Shown here: in pieces, positions 44,153 through 55,429 of the stretch
How positions within the stretch are numbered: position 1 is the stretch's first letter
How the letters are laid out: each line of letters begins with the position of its first letter
Assembly (NCBI GenBank): GCA_039720395.1
Contig: CM077833.1
Coordinates: 26,806,271 to 26,870,270 of the forward strand
Reading direction: 5' to 3'
DNA from: Liquidambar formosana
Taxonomy: Eukaryota > Streptophyta > Magnoliopsida > Saxifragales > Altingiaceae
Length of the DNA stretch: 64,000 nt
Program-made: the position numbers and the translations under genes
The notes under the pieces: model-generated
The model's database searches: none
What the model was told of the DNA's origin: nothing
What the model saw: only the letters and a program-made list of their open reading frames with translations

Positions 44153-45962
44153 GGCAGATCATCTCCACCTTACTACAATGGCTCAGGTCCAACTTGGGTT
44201 GAAGTTGGCTCATGCCTTTCTTGCTTCTTATATCCCATCTTGCTTCTTGCTTGGCAGTTGCTACGAGTGGTAATTGGTTAATTTTAAAACCAATAATATC
44301 TGCATCAAACCCATGGAAATTGCCCAATTCAATAGTGTTCGACTTGGCCTAATGATTTGAAATACCCTTTGTTTGGCCCAAAAAAAAAAAAAAAAAGGAG
44401 GTATTCGGCTTATCTTTGTGCTTGGACCAATGACTAGCCCGTGAGGTTTTATTTGAGTTTAATGGGATTTGGGCCATTTGGCTTTCACTCCTTGAGTCAT
44501 TTATTTACATGAACCCGAATTACTATCTTCGTAAAAATTTCTCTTCAATGTGCAACTAAATGCATGCAATTACGATATTATGAAAAGATGGTGACATGTG
44601 ACACCAAATAAGAAAAGGTGATTAATTGTAGGAGAACATTACAATAAGTGCACTTACTTGAGATTTGAGTGATTGAATCTTGGATTAGCTCAAACAAGCA
44701 TCCTAATAGCTCAACTACAATGGGGTAAGTCAAATAAAAGAAATGTATGAGTTAATTATGCTCAATCATAATGTGAAATTTGCAATCAATTCAAATATAA
44801 GATAAATTAGAGGAAAATGCAATCCACGACCGAGCGAATCAATTGGACACCCCCTTCTTGAACATCACGAGATCACCTCTGATTAAGGCATAAGTGATTG
44901 GAAAGGAAAGAAGGGCTGCAAAAGCTCCATGGTTTAAAACTCAAGATATGCAATGCTTTCAGAATTAATAGGTACTTGTACCATACCCCAATCATCTAAT
45001 GGGCTTAATCGTTGGAGTTTTCTTGTCAGCCACCACTTCTGTCAGCAATCCATTATGGACATTATTGTGAGTTTAGAGCTTCACCTCCAGCCTCAAATGA
45101 TTATAGCTCATGCCAATCATTTATTTGGCAAACTTTGTTAAATGTTTTCTCAGAGGAAGTCATTGTTTATTATTTTATTTCCCTACTTATTTTTCAGTCT
45201 TAAGTAATAAAAATTGGGTCAAGTTACGTCAGGTTTTCCTCTACCATAAGTTTGGATTCGGTGCTGAATTGATAATTCAGCACCATGTCAAGTTCATTCA
45301 CATTGTTAAATAAGGATTTGGATGGTTCGGATAAAAATATCGAAAAAATTACTACTGAATTGATCAAAATAATTTCAATGGACAATTTTTATAACTTTTA
45401 ATATAAGCCATTCAAATCCTCATCTAACAATGTAGATGGATTCCGCATGATACTAAATTTATACCATCCTACATTACGTGAAGTACTCCGTAGTAGTTAT
45501 TATTGAATTTTATTAGTGAGCAACTTCATAGAAATAGTACTCATAAGATGGATCCACACTCATCGCACCTACCCGGTTTATTCTACAAATCGACCATAGA
45601 ATCTTCCATGACCACCCAAAATAAAGATAAATTTAAAATAAAAATAAAAAAACCCACAGTAATCTTCCTTTTCTTTCGGGCGTTGATTCCTACTCCACGT
45701 TCAGCAGCCTACCTTATTAAAATGGAAAATTGAAATCATTAAACTTCACTTTAAAATGTCCTTCCGTTTCAATTTCAATAGAGCGATGCCGTTTTCTTGT
45801 TTCACTTCCCGACACGACACCGTTTTCCATAATTTCACTTGCAGCCTCGAAGACTTTTTGCTTCTTGAAATTCCATTTGTCAAACCCGCACACATCCCTG
45901 ATTTTTCACTCTCTAACCCAATACAGAGGAACGAGAACTGATCAACGAGAGAGAGAGAGGAA
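44153..45962. other. Intergenic between esterase copy 3 and PGDH
   Basis: It contains the rest of duplication unit 2 (to about 45617), with a MITE arm at 45250 like that at 39872. The last ~340 bp form the PGDH promoter and leader, ending in a GAGAGAGAGAG stretch just before the start codon; no clear TATA box was seen. Confidence 0.6.
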
Positions 45963-48900
45963 ATGGCTTCAACTTCTGCATATCACCTCACATTTATACC
46001 ATCTCTGTACAAAACCCCACCCTCCTCTCTCTCATGGAAACTCTCTCTCCCCTCCACCTTCGGCGCCGCCGCCCTCCGCCGCCGCCGCCGCTCCAATTCC
46101 ACCAAATCCTTTGTAGTGGTCGCGTTGATGGACGCAAAGCCCACGGTCCTGGTGGCAGAAAAGCTCGGCGAAGCGGGAATTGAACTTCTCAAAGGCTTTG
46201 CCAACGTGGACTGCTCTTACAACCTCAGTCCTGAGGAGCTGTGCACTAAGATCTCTCTATGTGACGCCCTGATCGTTAGGAGTGGCACGAAAGTCTCCCG
46301 AGAGGTGTTTGAGTCGTCCGGTGGTCGCCTCAAGGTCGTTGGGCGTGCCGGTGTCGGTATAGATAATGTCGATTTGTCGGCTGCGACGGAGCATGGTTGT
46401 CTTGTTGTTAATGCTCCGACGGCTAATACGATTGCTGCGGCTGAGCACGGGATTGCCCTTCTTACTGCCATGGCGCGTAACGTCGCCCAAGCTGATGCTT
46501 CTGTCAAAGCGGGTATGTTTTCATTTTCCTATACTAAATATTTTAGGACTTTGATTGGAATTGGTCATTGAGACATTTGGCCGAGCAGGTCGTGTACTAA
46601 TTTTTTGGTTCTGTTATTTCTCATTCTCTTGAGCAGTTGTTCGTTGATACCCATGTTTATACCATCCACTTAAGAAAAGTTCGAATTTGATCAATCTTCG
46701 GATGATTAATTTGTTGTGAAATTGTTGAAATTGAAATTGAAATTGAAATAAAACGCAAAAACAAACACATAATAAACCCCAGATTTACGTGATTCAGGAA
46801 GATGCCTATGTTTTTTATGATGATGCAACCCTTTCCGGCAAACTATATAAGAGCCCATAATCCACATGGACTAGGTAAGTCGAAGGCTCATAAGAACTAT
46901 GAAACCTTGTGTAGACGGCCCTAAGGGGTTTAGCAAGAGTCGAACTTAGGACCTTTGCTTCCCGAGGCATAGTCCCTTGCCAATTGAGCTACCCCTCTGG
47001 GTCAAGAAGATGCCTACGTCCACAGAGGAGATGGACATCAAATCAACTATTAACAATAAGGATTCGATACAAGAATTCTGAATCTCTGTTCGCACAAAAT
47101 TTGGCACTGTAGTGACAAATGTAGGGCATGCCAGAAAAGATTGTGCTAATTATTTTCGGTTTGTCGAATATTTGAAAAATATCCTAGGTTCTAAATAAAG
47201 GAACACAAACCTTATTCAGGAATTGTGTTTAGACTGGTTCATATGCCTCAAGTGAGAGGACTTTTCCACTAGGTAGAAATTAAAAGATCAAACAATAAAG
47301 TAAATAAAGCAGTAAAGGAGTAAAGGGAATTTTATTTATACCTCCAAAGGAACAAAACAAAATGAAGTTATATGGCTGTTATAGGCTTTGAAATATTTTA
47401 AGAGATTTATCTTTCGGGAATTTTAAGCTAAACTATTCTATAAAATAAAAAAAAATGTTTCTTGATGTGGTTGAGAGTCTTAGGAGGATTTTGACTTCAA
47501 GATGTTGTTCGGTTTGCCCAGTTGGTAAGGGTGAACTCGTGATTGTGTGGTTAGGCGCACGGTCTCGGGTTCGATTCCCCACTAGGAAAACCTAAGATTT
47601 AAGTGGGGGGCATGGCGGTGGTTTGCTGTGCTAGTCTCCCCGGGGGTTTAGATTCCATGGGTGGGTCCAAAGGACCCTGCTATGGGATGGTTCCACCATC
47701 ATCAAAAAAAAAAGAAAGAAAGATGTTGTTTGGTAAGTTACAAATATCTTTTTCTTTTCTGGAATTTGGTGTGTCCAGGGAAGTGGCAGAGAAATAAATA
47801 TGTTGGTGTGTCGCTTGTTGGGAAAACACTCGCTGTGATGGGGTTCGGAAAGGTTGGATCTGAAGTTACACGGCGCGCCAAGGGGCTCGGCATGAATGTG
47901 ATTGCTCATGATCCATATGCCCCTGCTGACCGTGCTCGTGCAATAGGTGTGGAGTTGGTTACATTTGAAGAAGCCATATCTACTGCAGATTTCATCTCAT
48001 TGCACATGCCTCTTACACCTGCTACTTCGAAGATTCTCAATGATGAGTCTTTTGCTAAGATGAAGAAAGGAGTTCGGATTGTCAATGTTGCTCGTGGTGG
48101 TGTAATTGATGAGGAAGCGCTGGTGAGGGCCCTTGATTTAGGGATTGTTGCTCAGGTTTGTTCTCTGTTGTTATCGAAGACCCTAGTCATTTGTTAAGCC
48201 TTGAAGGGATGTATTGATAATTTTTGCTTCCTTGCAGGCAGCACTAGATGTGTTCACAGAAGAGCCTCCGCCGAAGGATAGTAGGTTGGTGCAGCATGAA
48301 AATGTAACTGTAACTCCTCATCTTGGTGCCAGCACTATGGAGGCTCAGGTGCGTTGGACTATCCCTTCTGTCCTCTGGTTGTGCCTTACACATTTTCTTC
48401 TTGTAATCTAGTCTAAATGTTTTATGATGCTGGGTTGTTGTAAATAGGAAGGTGTGGCTATTGAAATAGCTGAAGCTGTTGTTGGTGCTTTAAGGGGGGA
48501 GCTTGCTGCTACAGCAGTAAATGCACCCATGGTTCCTGCTGAGGTACATATCATCTCAATTTTTACCAATTCCTTTTAAATTTGAAGCATTGTCTTCCTT
48601 TCTGTTGGAAGTTCTAGTCCAAGTTTCATCTTCAAATGATTTATGTGTCATTCACATATGAAACTTGAGGCATGCATGCTTGATTGATATAATTCAGTAT
48701 GCCTGTTTCATTTTTCCCTTAGGTAGTGGGTTCGAAGCTTTTCCTTGTGTTTATGAATGAGAAAGACCTCATTCTCACATAGCAATTTAATTGGTTAAAA
48801 AGTATTAATATTTTTCCATAATACAGGTCTTGTCAGAGCTTGGGCCATTTGTTGTACTGGCAGAGAAACTTGGCAGACTGGCTGTGCAACTGGTTGCAGG

Positions 48901-49498
48901 TGGAAGTGGAGTGAAATCAGTGAAGGTGACTTATGCTTCTGCCAGGGGGCCAGATGATCTTGATACTCGGCTTCTCCGTGCTATGATTACCAAGGGTCTA
49001 ATTGAGCCTATTTCCAGTGTTTTTGTGAACCTGGTAAATGCTGACTTTACTGCCAAACAGAGAGGACTGAGGATAACAGAAGAGCGAATTGTGTTGGATG
49101 GTTCACCTGAGAATCCGCTTGAATTCATCCAGGTTCAGATTGCCAATGTAGAGTCAAAATTTGCAAGTGCAATTTCGGAGTATGGTGAAATTAAAGTCGA
49201 GGGAAAGGTGAAGGATGGGTTACCCCATCTGACCATGGTGGGATCATTCGGGGTGGATGTGAGCCTTGAAGGCAGCCTCATACTGTGCAGACAGATTGAT
49301 CAACCAGGTATGATTGGAAAGGTAGGGACCATCTTGGGTGAAGAAAATGTGAATGTGAGTTTCATGAGTGTTGGCCGGATTGCCCCACGAAAACAAGCAG
49401 TAATGACAATTGGTGTAGATGATGAACCAAGCAGGGAGGCTCTAAAGAAAATTGGGGAGGTACCAGCCATTGAAGAATTTGTTTTCCTTAAGTTATAG
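45963..49498 (+). CDS. PGDH: D-3-phosphoglycerate dehydrogenase, chloroplastic
   Basis: First enzyme of the phosphorylated serine pathway: NAD-dependent oxidation of 3-phosphoglycerate to 3-phosphohydroxypyruvate in plastids. Five exons (45963-46512, 47779-48155, 48238-48348, 48448-48543, 48827-49498), all GT-AG, give 601 residues, as expected for plant PGDH. A Ser/Arg-rich transit peptide covers ~1-55. The substrate domain is split around the Rossmann domain (GFGKVG at 205-210). Likely catalytic residues are Arg289 (VARGG), Glu318 and His337 (PHLGAST). The intervening domain and a C-terminal ACT domain (~530-601, starting [15 protein letters not shown]) follow; ACT domains often bind amino-acid effectors. 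Intron 1 (1.27 kb) holds two SINEs. Which of the plant PGDH paralogues this is cannot be settled. Confidence 0.96.
46811..47006 (-). mobile_element. tRNA-derived SINE in PGDH intron 1 (antisense)
   Basis: On the minus strand a tRNA-like head has an A box (TAGCTCAATTGGCAAGG) and B box (GTTCGACTCTT). The body ends CATCATCATAAAAAA. Flanking duplications AAGATGCCTATG (46799-46810) and AAGATGCCTACG (47007-47018) differ at one base. Confidence 0.85.
47510..47719 (+). mobile_element. tRNA-derived SINE in PGDH intron 1 (sense)
   Basis: A box TTGCCCAGTTGGTAAGG and B box GGTTCGATTCCCC lie at tRNA-like spacing. The 3' end is CCATCATCAAAAAAAAAAG. A perfect 11-bp duplication, AAGATGTTGTT, flanks it (47499-47509 and 47720-47730). 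It ends ~60 bp before exon 2. Confidence 0.9.
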
Positions 49499-50208
49499 GG
49501 AGGTTAATGTTGTCAGGTTCAAGTCTTTTTGGTGCTCAATTTTGAAGATATTGCAAAAAGATAGTCCAAGATTAATTGGGCTTTGCGTTGTCTTAAGGAA
49601 TAGCATTTTTTTTCCCTTGTGATGAGTTAAATAACATGAATATTCATTGTTGAGATCTTTACTATAGGTCAATATATTGAAAAGTAAGCTACAACCAGCA
49701 GGTTGGTTCTTTCAGCTATTTGTAAATTATTTTGTTCTAACCCACCTCTTATTTTAATAGCCAGTTGCCTTATTGCCATGAATCTGGTTCTTTTGTGTTG
49801 CACCTACTGCAGGGTGTGCCTTATTGGGTACTGGGCACAAGCTGTGTGAATATGTGATGCATTATTGATGCTGAATGATTCATCAAGTAATTTAGCAGAG
49901 ACGTGTCTAGACTCTTGAGACTCTTCACCATGATGCAAGCAGGAGCCGCCACCGCACATGCGACGTGCCCTTATTTTAGCGGCTTAGCCTCATGAACTTG
50001 GCTTTATTTACAGATTTTGTATATAGCTTTCAAAGGAAAGGAGTGAAGAATCCATATACATCGGTTGATTCTCAAGCATCTGACTGGAGACATTCAACAT
50101 GAACACATCAAAAGTATTGAACTGAATCCATCTTTTATGGTTATACCATTTTTGTCAATTTTTTGTAAATGTTTAGTATTTTTGTTTTCCAACTATATCT
50201 GGGTGTAC
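49499..50208. other. PGDH 3' flank
   Basis: Probable 3' untranslated region of PGDH. An ATGATGCAAGCAGGAGCCGC stretch at 49931 opens a short frame that stops after ~18 codons and has no convincing donor, so I do not join it to the small gene downstream. Confidence 0.45.
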
Positions 50209-50451
50209 ATGCAGGGAAGTGAAGAGGGAGGTGCACTGGAGATAAAAGTGGAGACGGTAGATTACAGGTCGCCGGCTGGGCAGAACCAAGAACCTAAGAA
50301 GGAGAATGTGGTGGTGATTCGTCAGATGCATAAGGATGGGGATGCTGGCACTGGCAGTGGGGCCTTGGCTGCTGCAGCTGCTGCAGTGGCACATACCTTC
50401 CAATCAGCTAAGGATGCCATTTTCGGTGGCAGCAAGGACTCCACAAAATGA
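50209..50451 (+). CDS. Small protein or 3' exon, unknown function
   Basis: From ATG 50209 the frame gives 80 residues: an acidic start (MQGSEEGGALEIKVETVDY), a charged middle (EPKKENVVVIRQMHKDGD), a Gly/Ala-rich run (LAAAAAAVAHTFQSAKDAIF) able to form an amphipathic helix, and a charged end. The base before GGAAGTG is a good CAG acceptor (TGCAG), so this may be the last exon of a gene whose upstream exon I did not find. Codon use looks coding, and the composition differs from the chance frames nearby. It follows PGDH on the same strand by 710 bp. I do not recognise the family. Confidence 0.5.
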   Translation: MQGSEEGGALEIKVETVDYRSPAGQNQEPKKENVVVIRQMHKDGDAGTGSGALAAAAAAVAHTFQSAKDAIFGGSKDSTK

Positions 50452-52581
50452 GTGAAGGGTAAAATGTAATGTTCATGTTTGTCGCGTAAAACAACTAAAT
50501 AGCCTTTGTATCAGGTGCCTTGAGGAATAAAATGGGGGTTTAAACATCAAAGCATTGTTCTAAATTATGGGTGACTTTTAGATCGGTTAAGTACCCTGAG
50601 TTTGCTTGCTTTTTATTTAAAGTAAAATGCTGATGGCAATGACCGGAGGTGACTGATATGTTATAGCCCCACTCCAGCTCCACAAAGCCTAATTAAAGCT
50701 GTTGTAGCAAATAACAAGTACAATGCTGCTCTCAGCTGCGTGACATCCACGGTCCACATGAAAAGGTTGATCCCATTATTTAACATATGAGATTCCTTAA
50801 GGTAACATCAACAACAATCAGACTTGTCCACGGCAATCCTCTCCTAAGTTTTGAAAGATGTAAGACATAAGTATGGAATGATGGAATGGTGGGTTCTCTT
50901 TTCTTGTTCCAATTTCCCATCATTGACTTGGATGGATCCCTTTATCGGCAGCGCTCGGAATGGGAATCGCTGCGGGGTCCTTGAATTGAAAGGTGTTGGG
51001 ATGATGGTGGTGATGCAGGGTGCATTAGACTGTAGATTAGATAGATTGGCCAAGGGAAGCAACTTATCCTCACGCTGACGAAAAGTATTCGGACTTTTCT
51101 ATTTACTATTCTGGCTGGATGCATGTGTTAGGATTAGTTTTGAAAATTATTGTCTCATTGATTGCCGTATTATCTTTAAAATCAGAGGCAAAGTGATGAG
51201 GAAATTTGGTTGGCACAAGTCTGGGCACTCGTCTTGTACACAGCATGCTCCACACTCCACACAAAACGTATGAGCTACATAATAGATATTTGTCGCATAA
51301 GAACTTTTTTTTGTTTTTGATAAGCTTGTTGCATAAGAACTTGATTGTGCCTAATTATGATTGAAGGGTAAAATTGTATCTTAAAAACCAAAATTTAAAC
51401 CAGGGACATCTTCACAAAAGGTTGAAGAACTCTAAGGTAGTCAATCAAACAATAAAAAGGGCTGTAAAGGCAAGTAGCTAAATAGAAGGAAGCTTTCAAG
51501 AAAGGAAAATGCTATTGATCTTTATTTATTTATTTTCCTATAATGATGTGGGAATTTTTTTTTTTATTTTTTTTTTTGGAAGGCGAGGGGACCCTGATGC
51601 AACTATTGATGTGATATGTATTTAGAAAAATACCCAAAAAAGAAGGAGCTTTTTTTGCTGCGCTACATCTTTAAGAAAAGAAATTAAGGATAAATAACAT
51701 TACTCTTCAAGAAATTCTCCAATGAATGCATATTTTCTTTGCGAGAAGAGTTGGTTTTCAAGCTAGATGCTGCCTGAAAACTTTTTCTAGTTTAGGTTCA
51801 CCCAGTCTGCTTTTATGGAAATTATTTCATTGGTAGTCATAAGGAATTGCAGAGCCAATTTAGTTTCTTATGTTGAAATAATTTACCATTATGGAAAACA
51901 TAACAACTCAAAATGTGCATTAAAATACTCACCGCATAAATTGTGATGAGTGTTTTTCCATTCTCTGCATAGGTCCCACCAGTCCACCACAAACTAAAGT
52001 AGGACATAGAAAGAGTCCTTTTAGGTGGAAAATCAAAGGGAGGTAAGGAGTGTTTGGCTGTTGTAACAAAAAATAAATCCGAGAATGTATACTATCTCTC
52101 TCAAAGTAGGATGAATCTGAGAGAGTGTGCTGATTGTAACTTTCCTCTTAAACAATTGACTTTCAAGAATCTTCTTAAAATCAACAAAACAATTTTTAAA
52201 GGCTTGCACTAACATAATGAAAGCAGGAGTTAAGAGGCCAATGAATTTTGGAATCTCCATGGCCTCACGTGATTCTGTCTTCCATTTAACAAGGAGACTT
52301 AAACAATTTAAGTAATTAACTTTTTCCCCTAAGAGGAAATAATAATTTTAAAACGCTTTGTGGTAGCCCAATGTAAGCAAAAGTGAATCTTCATTCGATT
52401 TTGGTGTCTTCATGCATTTGCTCACGTGAATCCACCGACTCTAATGTTGGCAATATCACATGGAAAAAGGCAAAGTCTAATTAATTTGCATATTTTATTA
52501 GATCATCACCCTCTAGATAAAGTAAAACATGCATGCACACCTTTATCAGCCAAAGCAAAACCCAAAAACCAAAAAGTTCAT
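50452..52581. other. Intergenic, no supported gene
   Basis: Short opposed frames near 50.85-51.08 kb (encoding a LTWMDPFIGSARNG-like stretch on the plus strand) are relatively GC-rich and could be a decayed exon, but no family is recognisable. The rest is AT-rich, converging between PGDH/the small gene and the asparaginase gene. Confidence 0.45.
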
Positions 52582-55285
52582 CTACTCCCAAATACCGACT
52601 TCCATGAAGCCATCTTCGGTAGCAGCATCCCCTGAACATACCGTTACAGTTAAACCCATAAGCCACCTCCCCCTTCTTTGACACAGCGATCATGCCAGCC
52701 TGCCCTTCGTCCAACCTTTCCTTCACCACAAAATCCACAGCCTCTTGGAGGCTCAAGCCCTTGTACTCCATCACAGCAGCCACGTCTCGAGCCAGGGTCC
52801 CACGAATGATGGCCTCACCTTCCCCAGGTGCACGACACCCCACAGAGATCACACGCGTAGGTCCCAGCGCCAATCAAGGGCGAGTCCCCAATTCGACCCA
52901 TCATTTTGTTCATGAGACCACCCGTGGAAGTGGCGGCGGCGCAGCGGCCTTGGCTGTCGACCACCACGCAGCCAACTGTCTCCGGCGCGTATACGCTGAT
53001 TGGGAGACCGTTCATTTGCAAAGGGTTGTCCGCGGCGGCGCTGCAGGTTTCCAATCCGGCTATTGGGATTCTGTAATCAAACTGTCCCATGGACACAGCC
53101 AAGAGCCAAAGAATTAATAATAATAATAAATAAATAAATTTATAAGTGAGAGGTTAGTGAATGGCTCACTTTTTTATTTTTAAAAAAAATTTATAACATA
53201 GGTGTCCAAAGTTTTGGGGAGTTGGATTTAATACTGTCTACTGAGTTGATAAAACTTAGTATCCATGTCAAATTAATCTACGACCTTGGATGAGGGATTG
53301 GATGGCTTAGATGAAAAGTTAAAAATGTGTTATTGAAATAATCAAAATGATCTCATTAAACAACTTTTTTAACTTTTAATATAAACCATTCAATCTTTCA
53401 TTCAAAAATGTGAATTAACTTGGTATGATGCTAAGTTGATGAAACTCAACACTGAATCCAAACTTCAAGTTTTGGTTCCAAGTAATCATTTTGTTAGGTT
53501 TAATCTTCTTGTCCCATATACAAAGAAGGGAATAGTCCCAAAGAAAATCAATATATTCATGGGATTTCAAACTTAATTTATACTTCTTGAGACGCTTAAT
53601 CGCTTATCAAGATTCGGATTTCATCAATAAAGCAGCATAATAGAAATCAACGTACCAGGATGGTGTTCGCTTCCTTGGCCAATTTCAGCATACCCATTGT
53701 TTTCTTCTGTGATGAAATAGTCATTGTCGACCAGTTCCACACCCTAAGCAAAATCCACATTTTAAAAAATATAATTAAAAAGAAAACGTTACATGACAAT
53801 TTATTGACACGCAAAACATCTAAGAAGTATATATGGACACCGCGCGCAGGCCTACGCATAAAATATCTTTTTCCATTAGGCTTTATACACACGCCGCCAG
53901 AAAATCTAGGTCCTTCAAGGCTTCAAGGGCCACGGGACTGTTTGGTGGCGAAAACTGAAAACTAAAACTGCTAAAGTGTTTTTCGTTTTTGGAAATTTAA
54001 ATATATAAATAAATAAATAAATGCAGAAAATGCATTTGACGGTGTTTTCAGAAATTATTTTAAGAAAACAATATTTCTTAAAGTGGGCGACTCTTAATTA
54101 GGTAGAAATTTTTTTCCACATTATAACACTAAAAATTAAGTTAAAAACGACGAGTCATCAACATTAATTTATTTGTTATTTTCATCCCCAAAAACGGTTC
54201 CTAGAGATGCAAGTGATGATCATTTTCCACTGCCAAATGGGCCCCCTAGTATAGGGATTGGAATTATATATATATATATATATATATATAATAACAGTAT
54301 TCATCAATAAAAATGGTGAAGATGGTAAAATTTACATGTTTCCGGGCAAATTCCTCGGCGCCAGAGAAGGCGAGATAAGAATGGGGCGACTTTTCCATGA
54401 CGAGGCGGGCGAGAGAAATGGGGTTCTTCACTGTGGTCAGACCCGATACGGCACCGCATCTTCTCTTGGGCCCATCCATGATACTGGCCTCCATCTCTAC
54501 CGTCCCATTCTCTGTCAGGGCTGATCCACGGCCAGAGTTGAACAGAGGATCGGTTTCCAATTCCCGAACCTGTTAACACACAAGCAAATACCCCACAGAA
54601 TCATAAGCCGCCTGCACTTTCTCTTCCTTCATAGTCATCACTGACCAAATAAATAAATCAGGGAGTTGCTATTCGCAGTCCTCAAAAAAGCCTCTTTCAC
54701 TCCTCCATGCGAGAGCGCATATAGAAATTGGGAGATTGCCCAGGCACTCACATATAAAGAATTCTAATATGTAATAGCAAAAAAAATAAAAATAGATTCT
54801 TTATGCACTCGTCAAAAAATTCATTTGATGTTATACCAAACATCAAATGATGACCAATCCCACAACAGTCGCAACATTTCCTTCATTCTTGTTTGATTAC
54901 CGAGAAACCCCAAAAAAAAAAAAAAATCGTAAACTTGCAATCTCACAACAGTCGCAAGATTTCAACTTTTCTTTTATTTTCCCACGGTTTCTCGGACATC
55001 AAACAGTTACAGTGACGGGATTAAATCTGGGTAACTGACGGTGTAAAAAAAATATATCTTGGACTGAGGATGAAAGAACAGAAAGGGGGTGATTGTGAGA
55101 GAAACAGGGGAGGACAAACGTACAACGAGCTCGACGACATCAATGGCAGGGAGAGAAGAACGAAGAGCAGAGATGCCAAGATTAAGGCAGCGAGTAAGGA
55201 GTTGTTTGGCCTCCTCTTGACGCTGCGGTGGGAGATTTGGGTCCACACCAGCTCCACCATGCACCGCTATAGCCCAACCACCCAT
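52582..55285 (-). CDS. Isoaspartyl peptidase/L-asparaginase, frameshifted as given
   Basis: N-terminal-nucleophile hydrolase that releases aspartate from isoaspartyl peptides and asparagine; the precursor cleaves itself to expose a Thr. Exons on the minus strand: 55285-55124, 54569-54336, 53743-53656, 53081-52582, all GT-AG. Family sequence is continuous: [45 protein letters not shown], the cleavage-site region [12 protein letters not shown] (nucleophile Thr), [20 protein letters not shown]. Three single-base excesses break the frame: near 53693 (exon 3), 52825 and 52624 (exon 4), each in or next to a G/C run. The second half, including the catalytic Thr exon, is therefore out of frame. Apart from these there is no decay: splice sites and all other codons are good. 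Corrected length would be ~326 residues. Either sequencing error or a very young pseudogene. Confidence 0.88.
53200..53478. mobile_element. ~280-bp MITE in intron 3 of the asparaginase gene
   Basis: Left GTTTTGGGGAGTTGGATTTA with CTGAGTTGATAAAACTTAGT, right AAACTCAACACTGAATCCAA, are inverted. Internal blocks (GGATGGCTTAGATGAAAAGT, CTTTTAATATAAACCATTCA) recur at 39.9-40.1 and 45.3-45.4 kb. Confidence 0.65.
53999..54291. repeat. Simple repeats in asparaginase intron 2
   Basis: (ATAA)n-like at 53999-54022 and an (AT)n run at about 54266-54291, the latter only ~45 bp past the exon 2 donor. Confidence 0.8.
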
Positions 55286-55383
55286 CTCTCTCTCTCCTTT
55301 TATCTCTTATTATCTCTCTCTTCTTTGGCTCTCTGTGTGTCTTCTCACCATAGACTTGGAAATGAAGAGTGGGGGTTCGGCCC

Positions 55384-55391
55384 TTTATATA
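55384..55391 (-). promoter_or_regulatory. TATA box of the asparaginase gene
   Basis: Minus-strand TATATAAA, in a CCTATATAAAGG context, lies ~100 bp upstream of the start codon and predicts a short leader starting near 55.36 kb. CT-rich sequence (GAGAGAGAGA on the minus strand) precedes the start. Confidence 0.65.
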
Positions 55392-55429
55392 GGCGTTTTC
55401 GGATTCCAAATAAATCTGTGAGTTAGATT

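Larger units (their letters stand above)
40247..45617 (+). repeat. Tandem duplication unit 2 (esterase copy 3)
   Basis: It opens with a displaced copy of the last ~90 bp of esterase copy 1 coding sequence (CCCCATCCTCACCAGTCATG at ~40252, ending TTTAGATTTTCTAGGATGAT). Next come its 3' flank, the upstream region with a 1.37 kb insertion, copy 3 and its downstream flank. Similarity ends near 45617 at ACCACCC. The junction shares only a few C/A-rich bases, suggesting unequal exchange or replication slippage at microhomology. Confidence 0.85.

Noticed and set aside
46900..47000. Possible tRNA gene on the minus strand
   Set aside because: A and B boxes are present, but there is no cloverleaf acceptor stem, and the block has a SINE tail and target duplications.
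47510..47600. Possible tRNA gene on the plus strand
   Set aside because: Same reasoning: it is the head of a SINE with an 11-bp target duplication.
45963..55285. Amino-acid metabolism gene cluster (PGDH plus asparaginase)
   Set aside because: Only two pathway enzymes from different routes, on opposite strands with separate promoters; no evidence of co-regulation.
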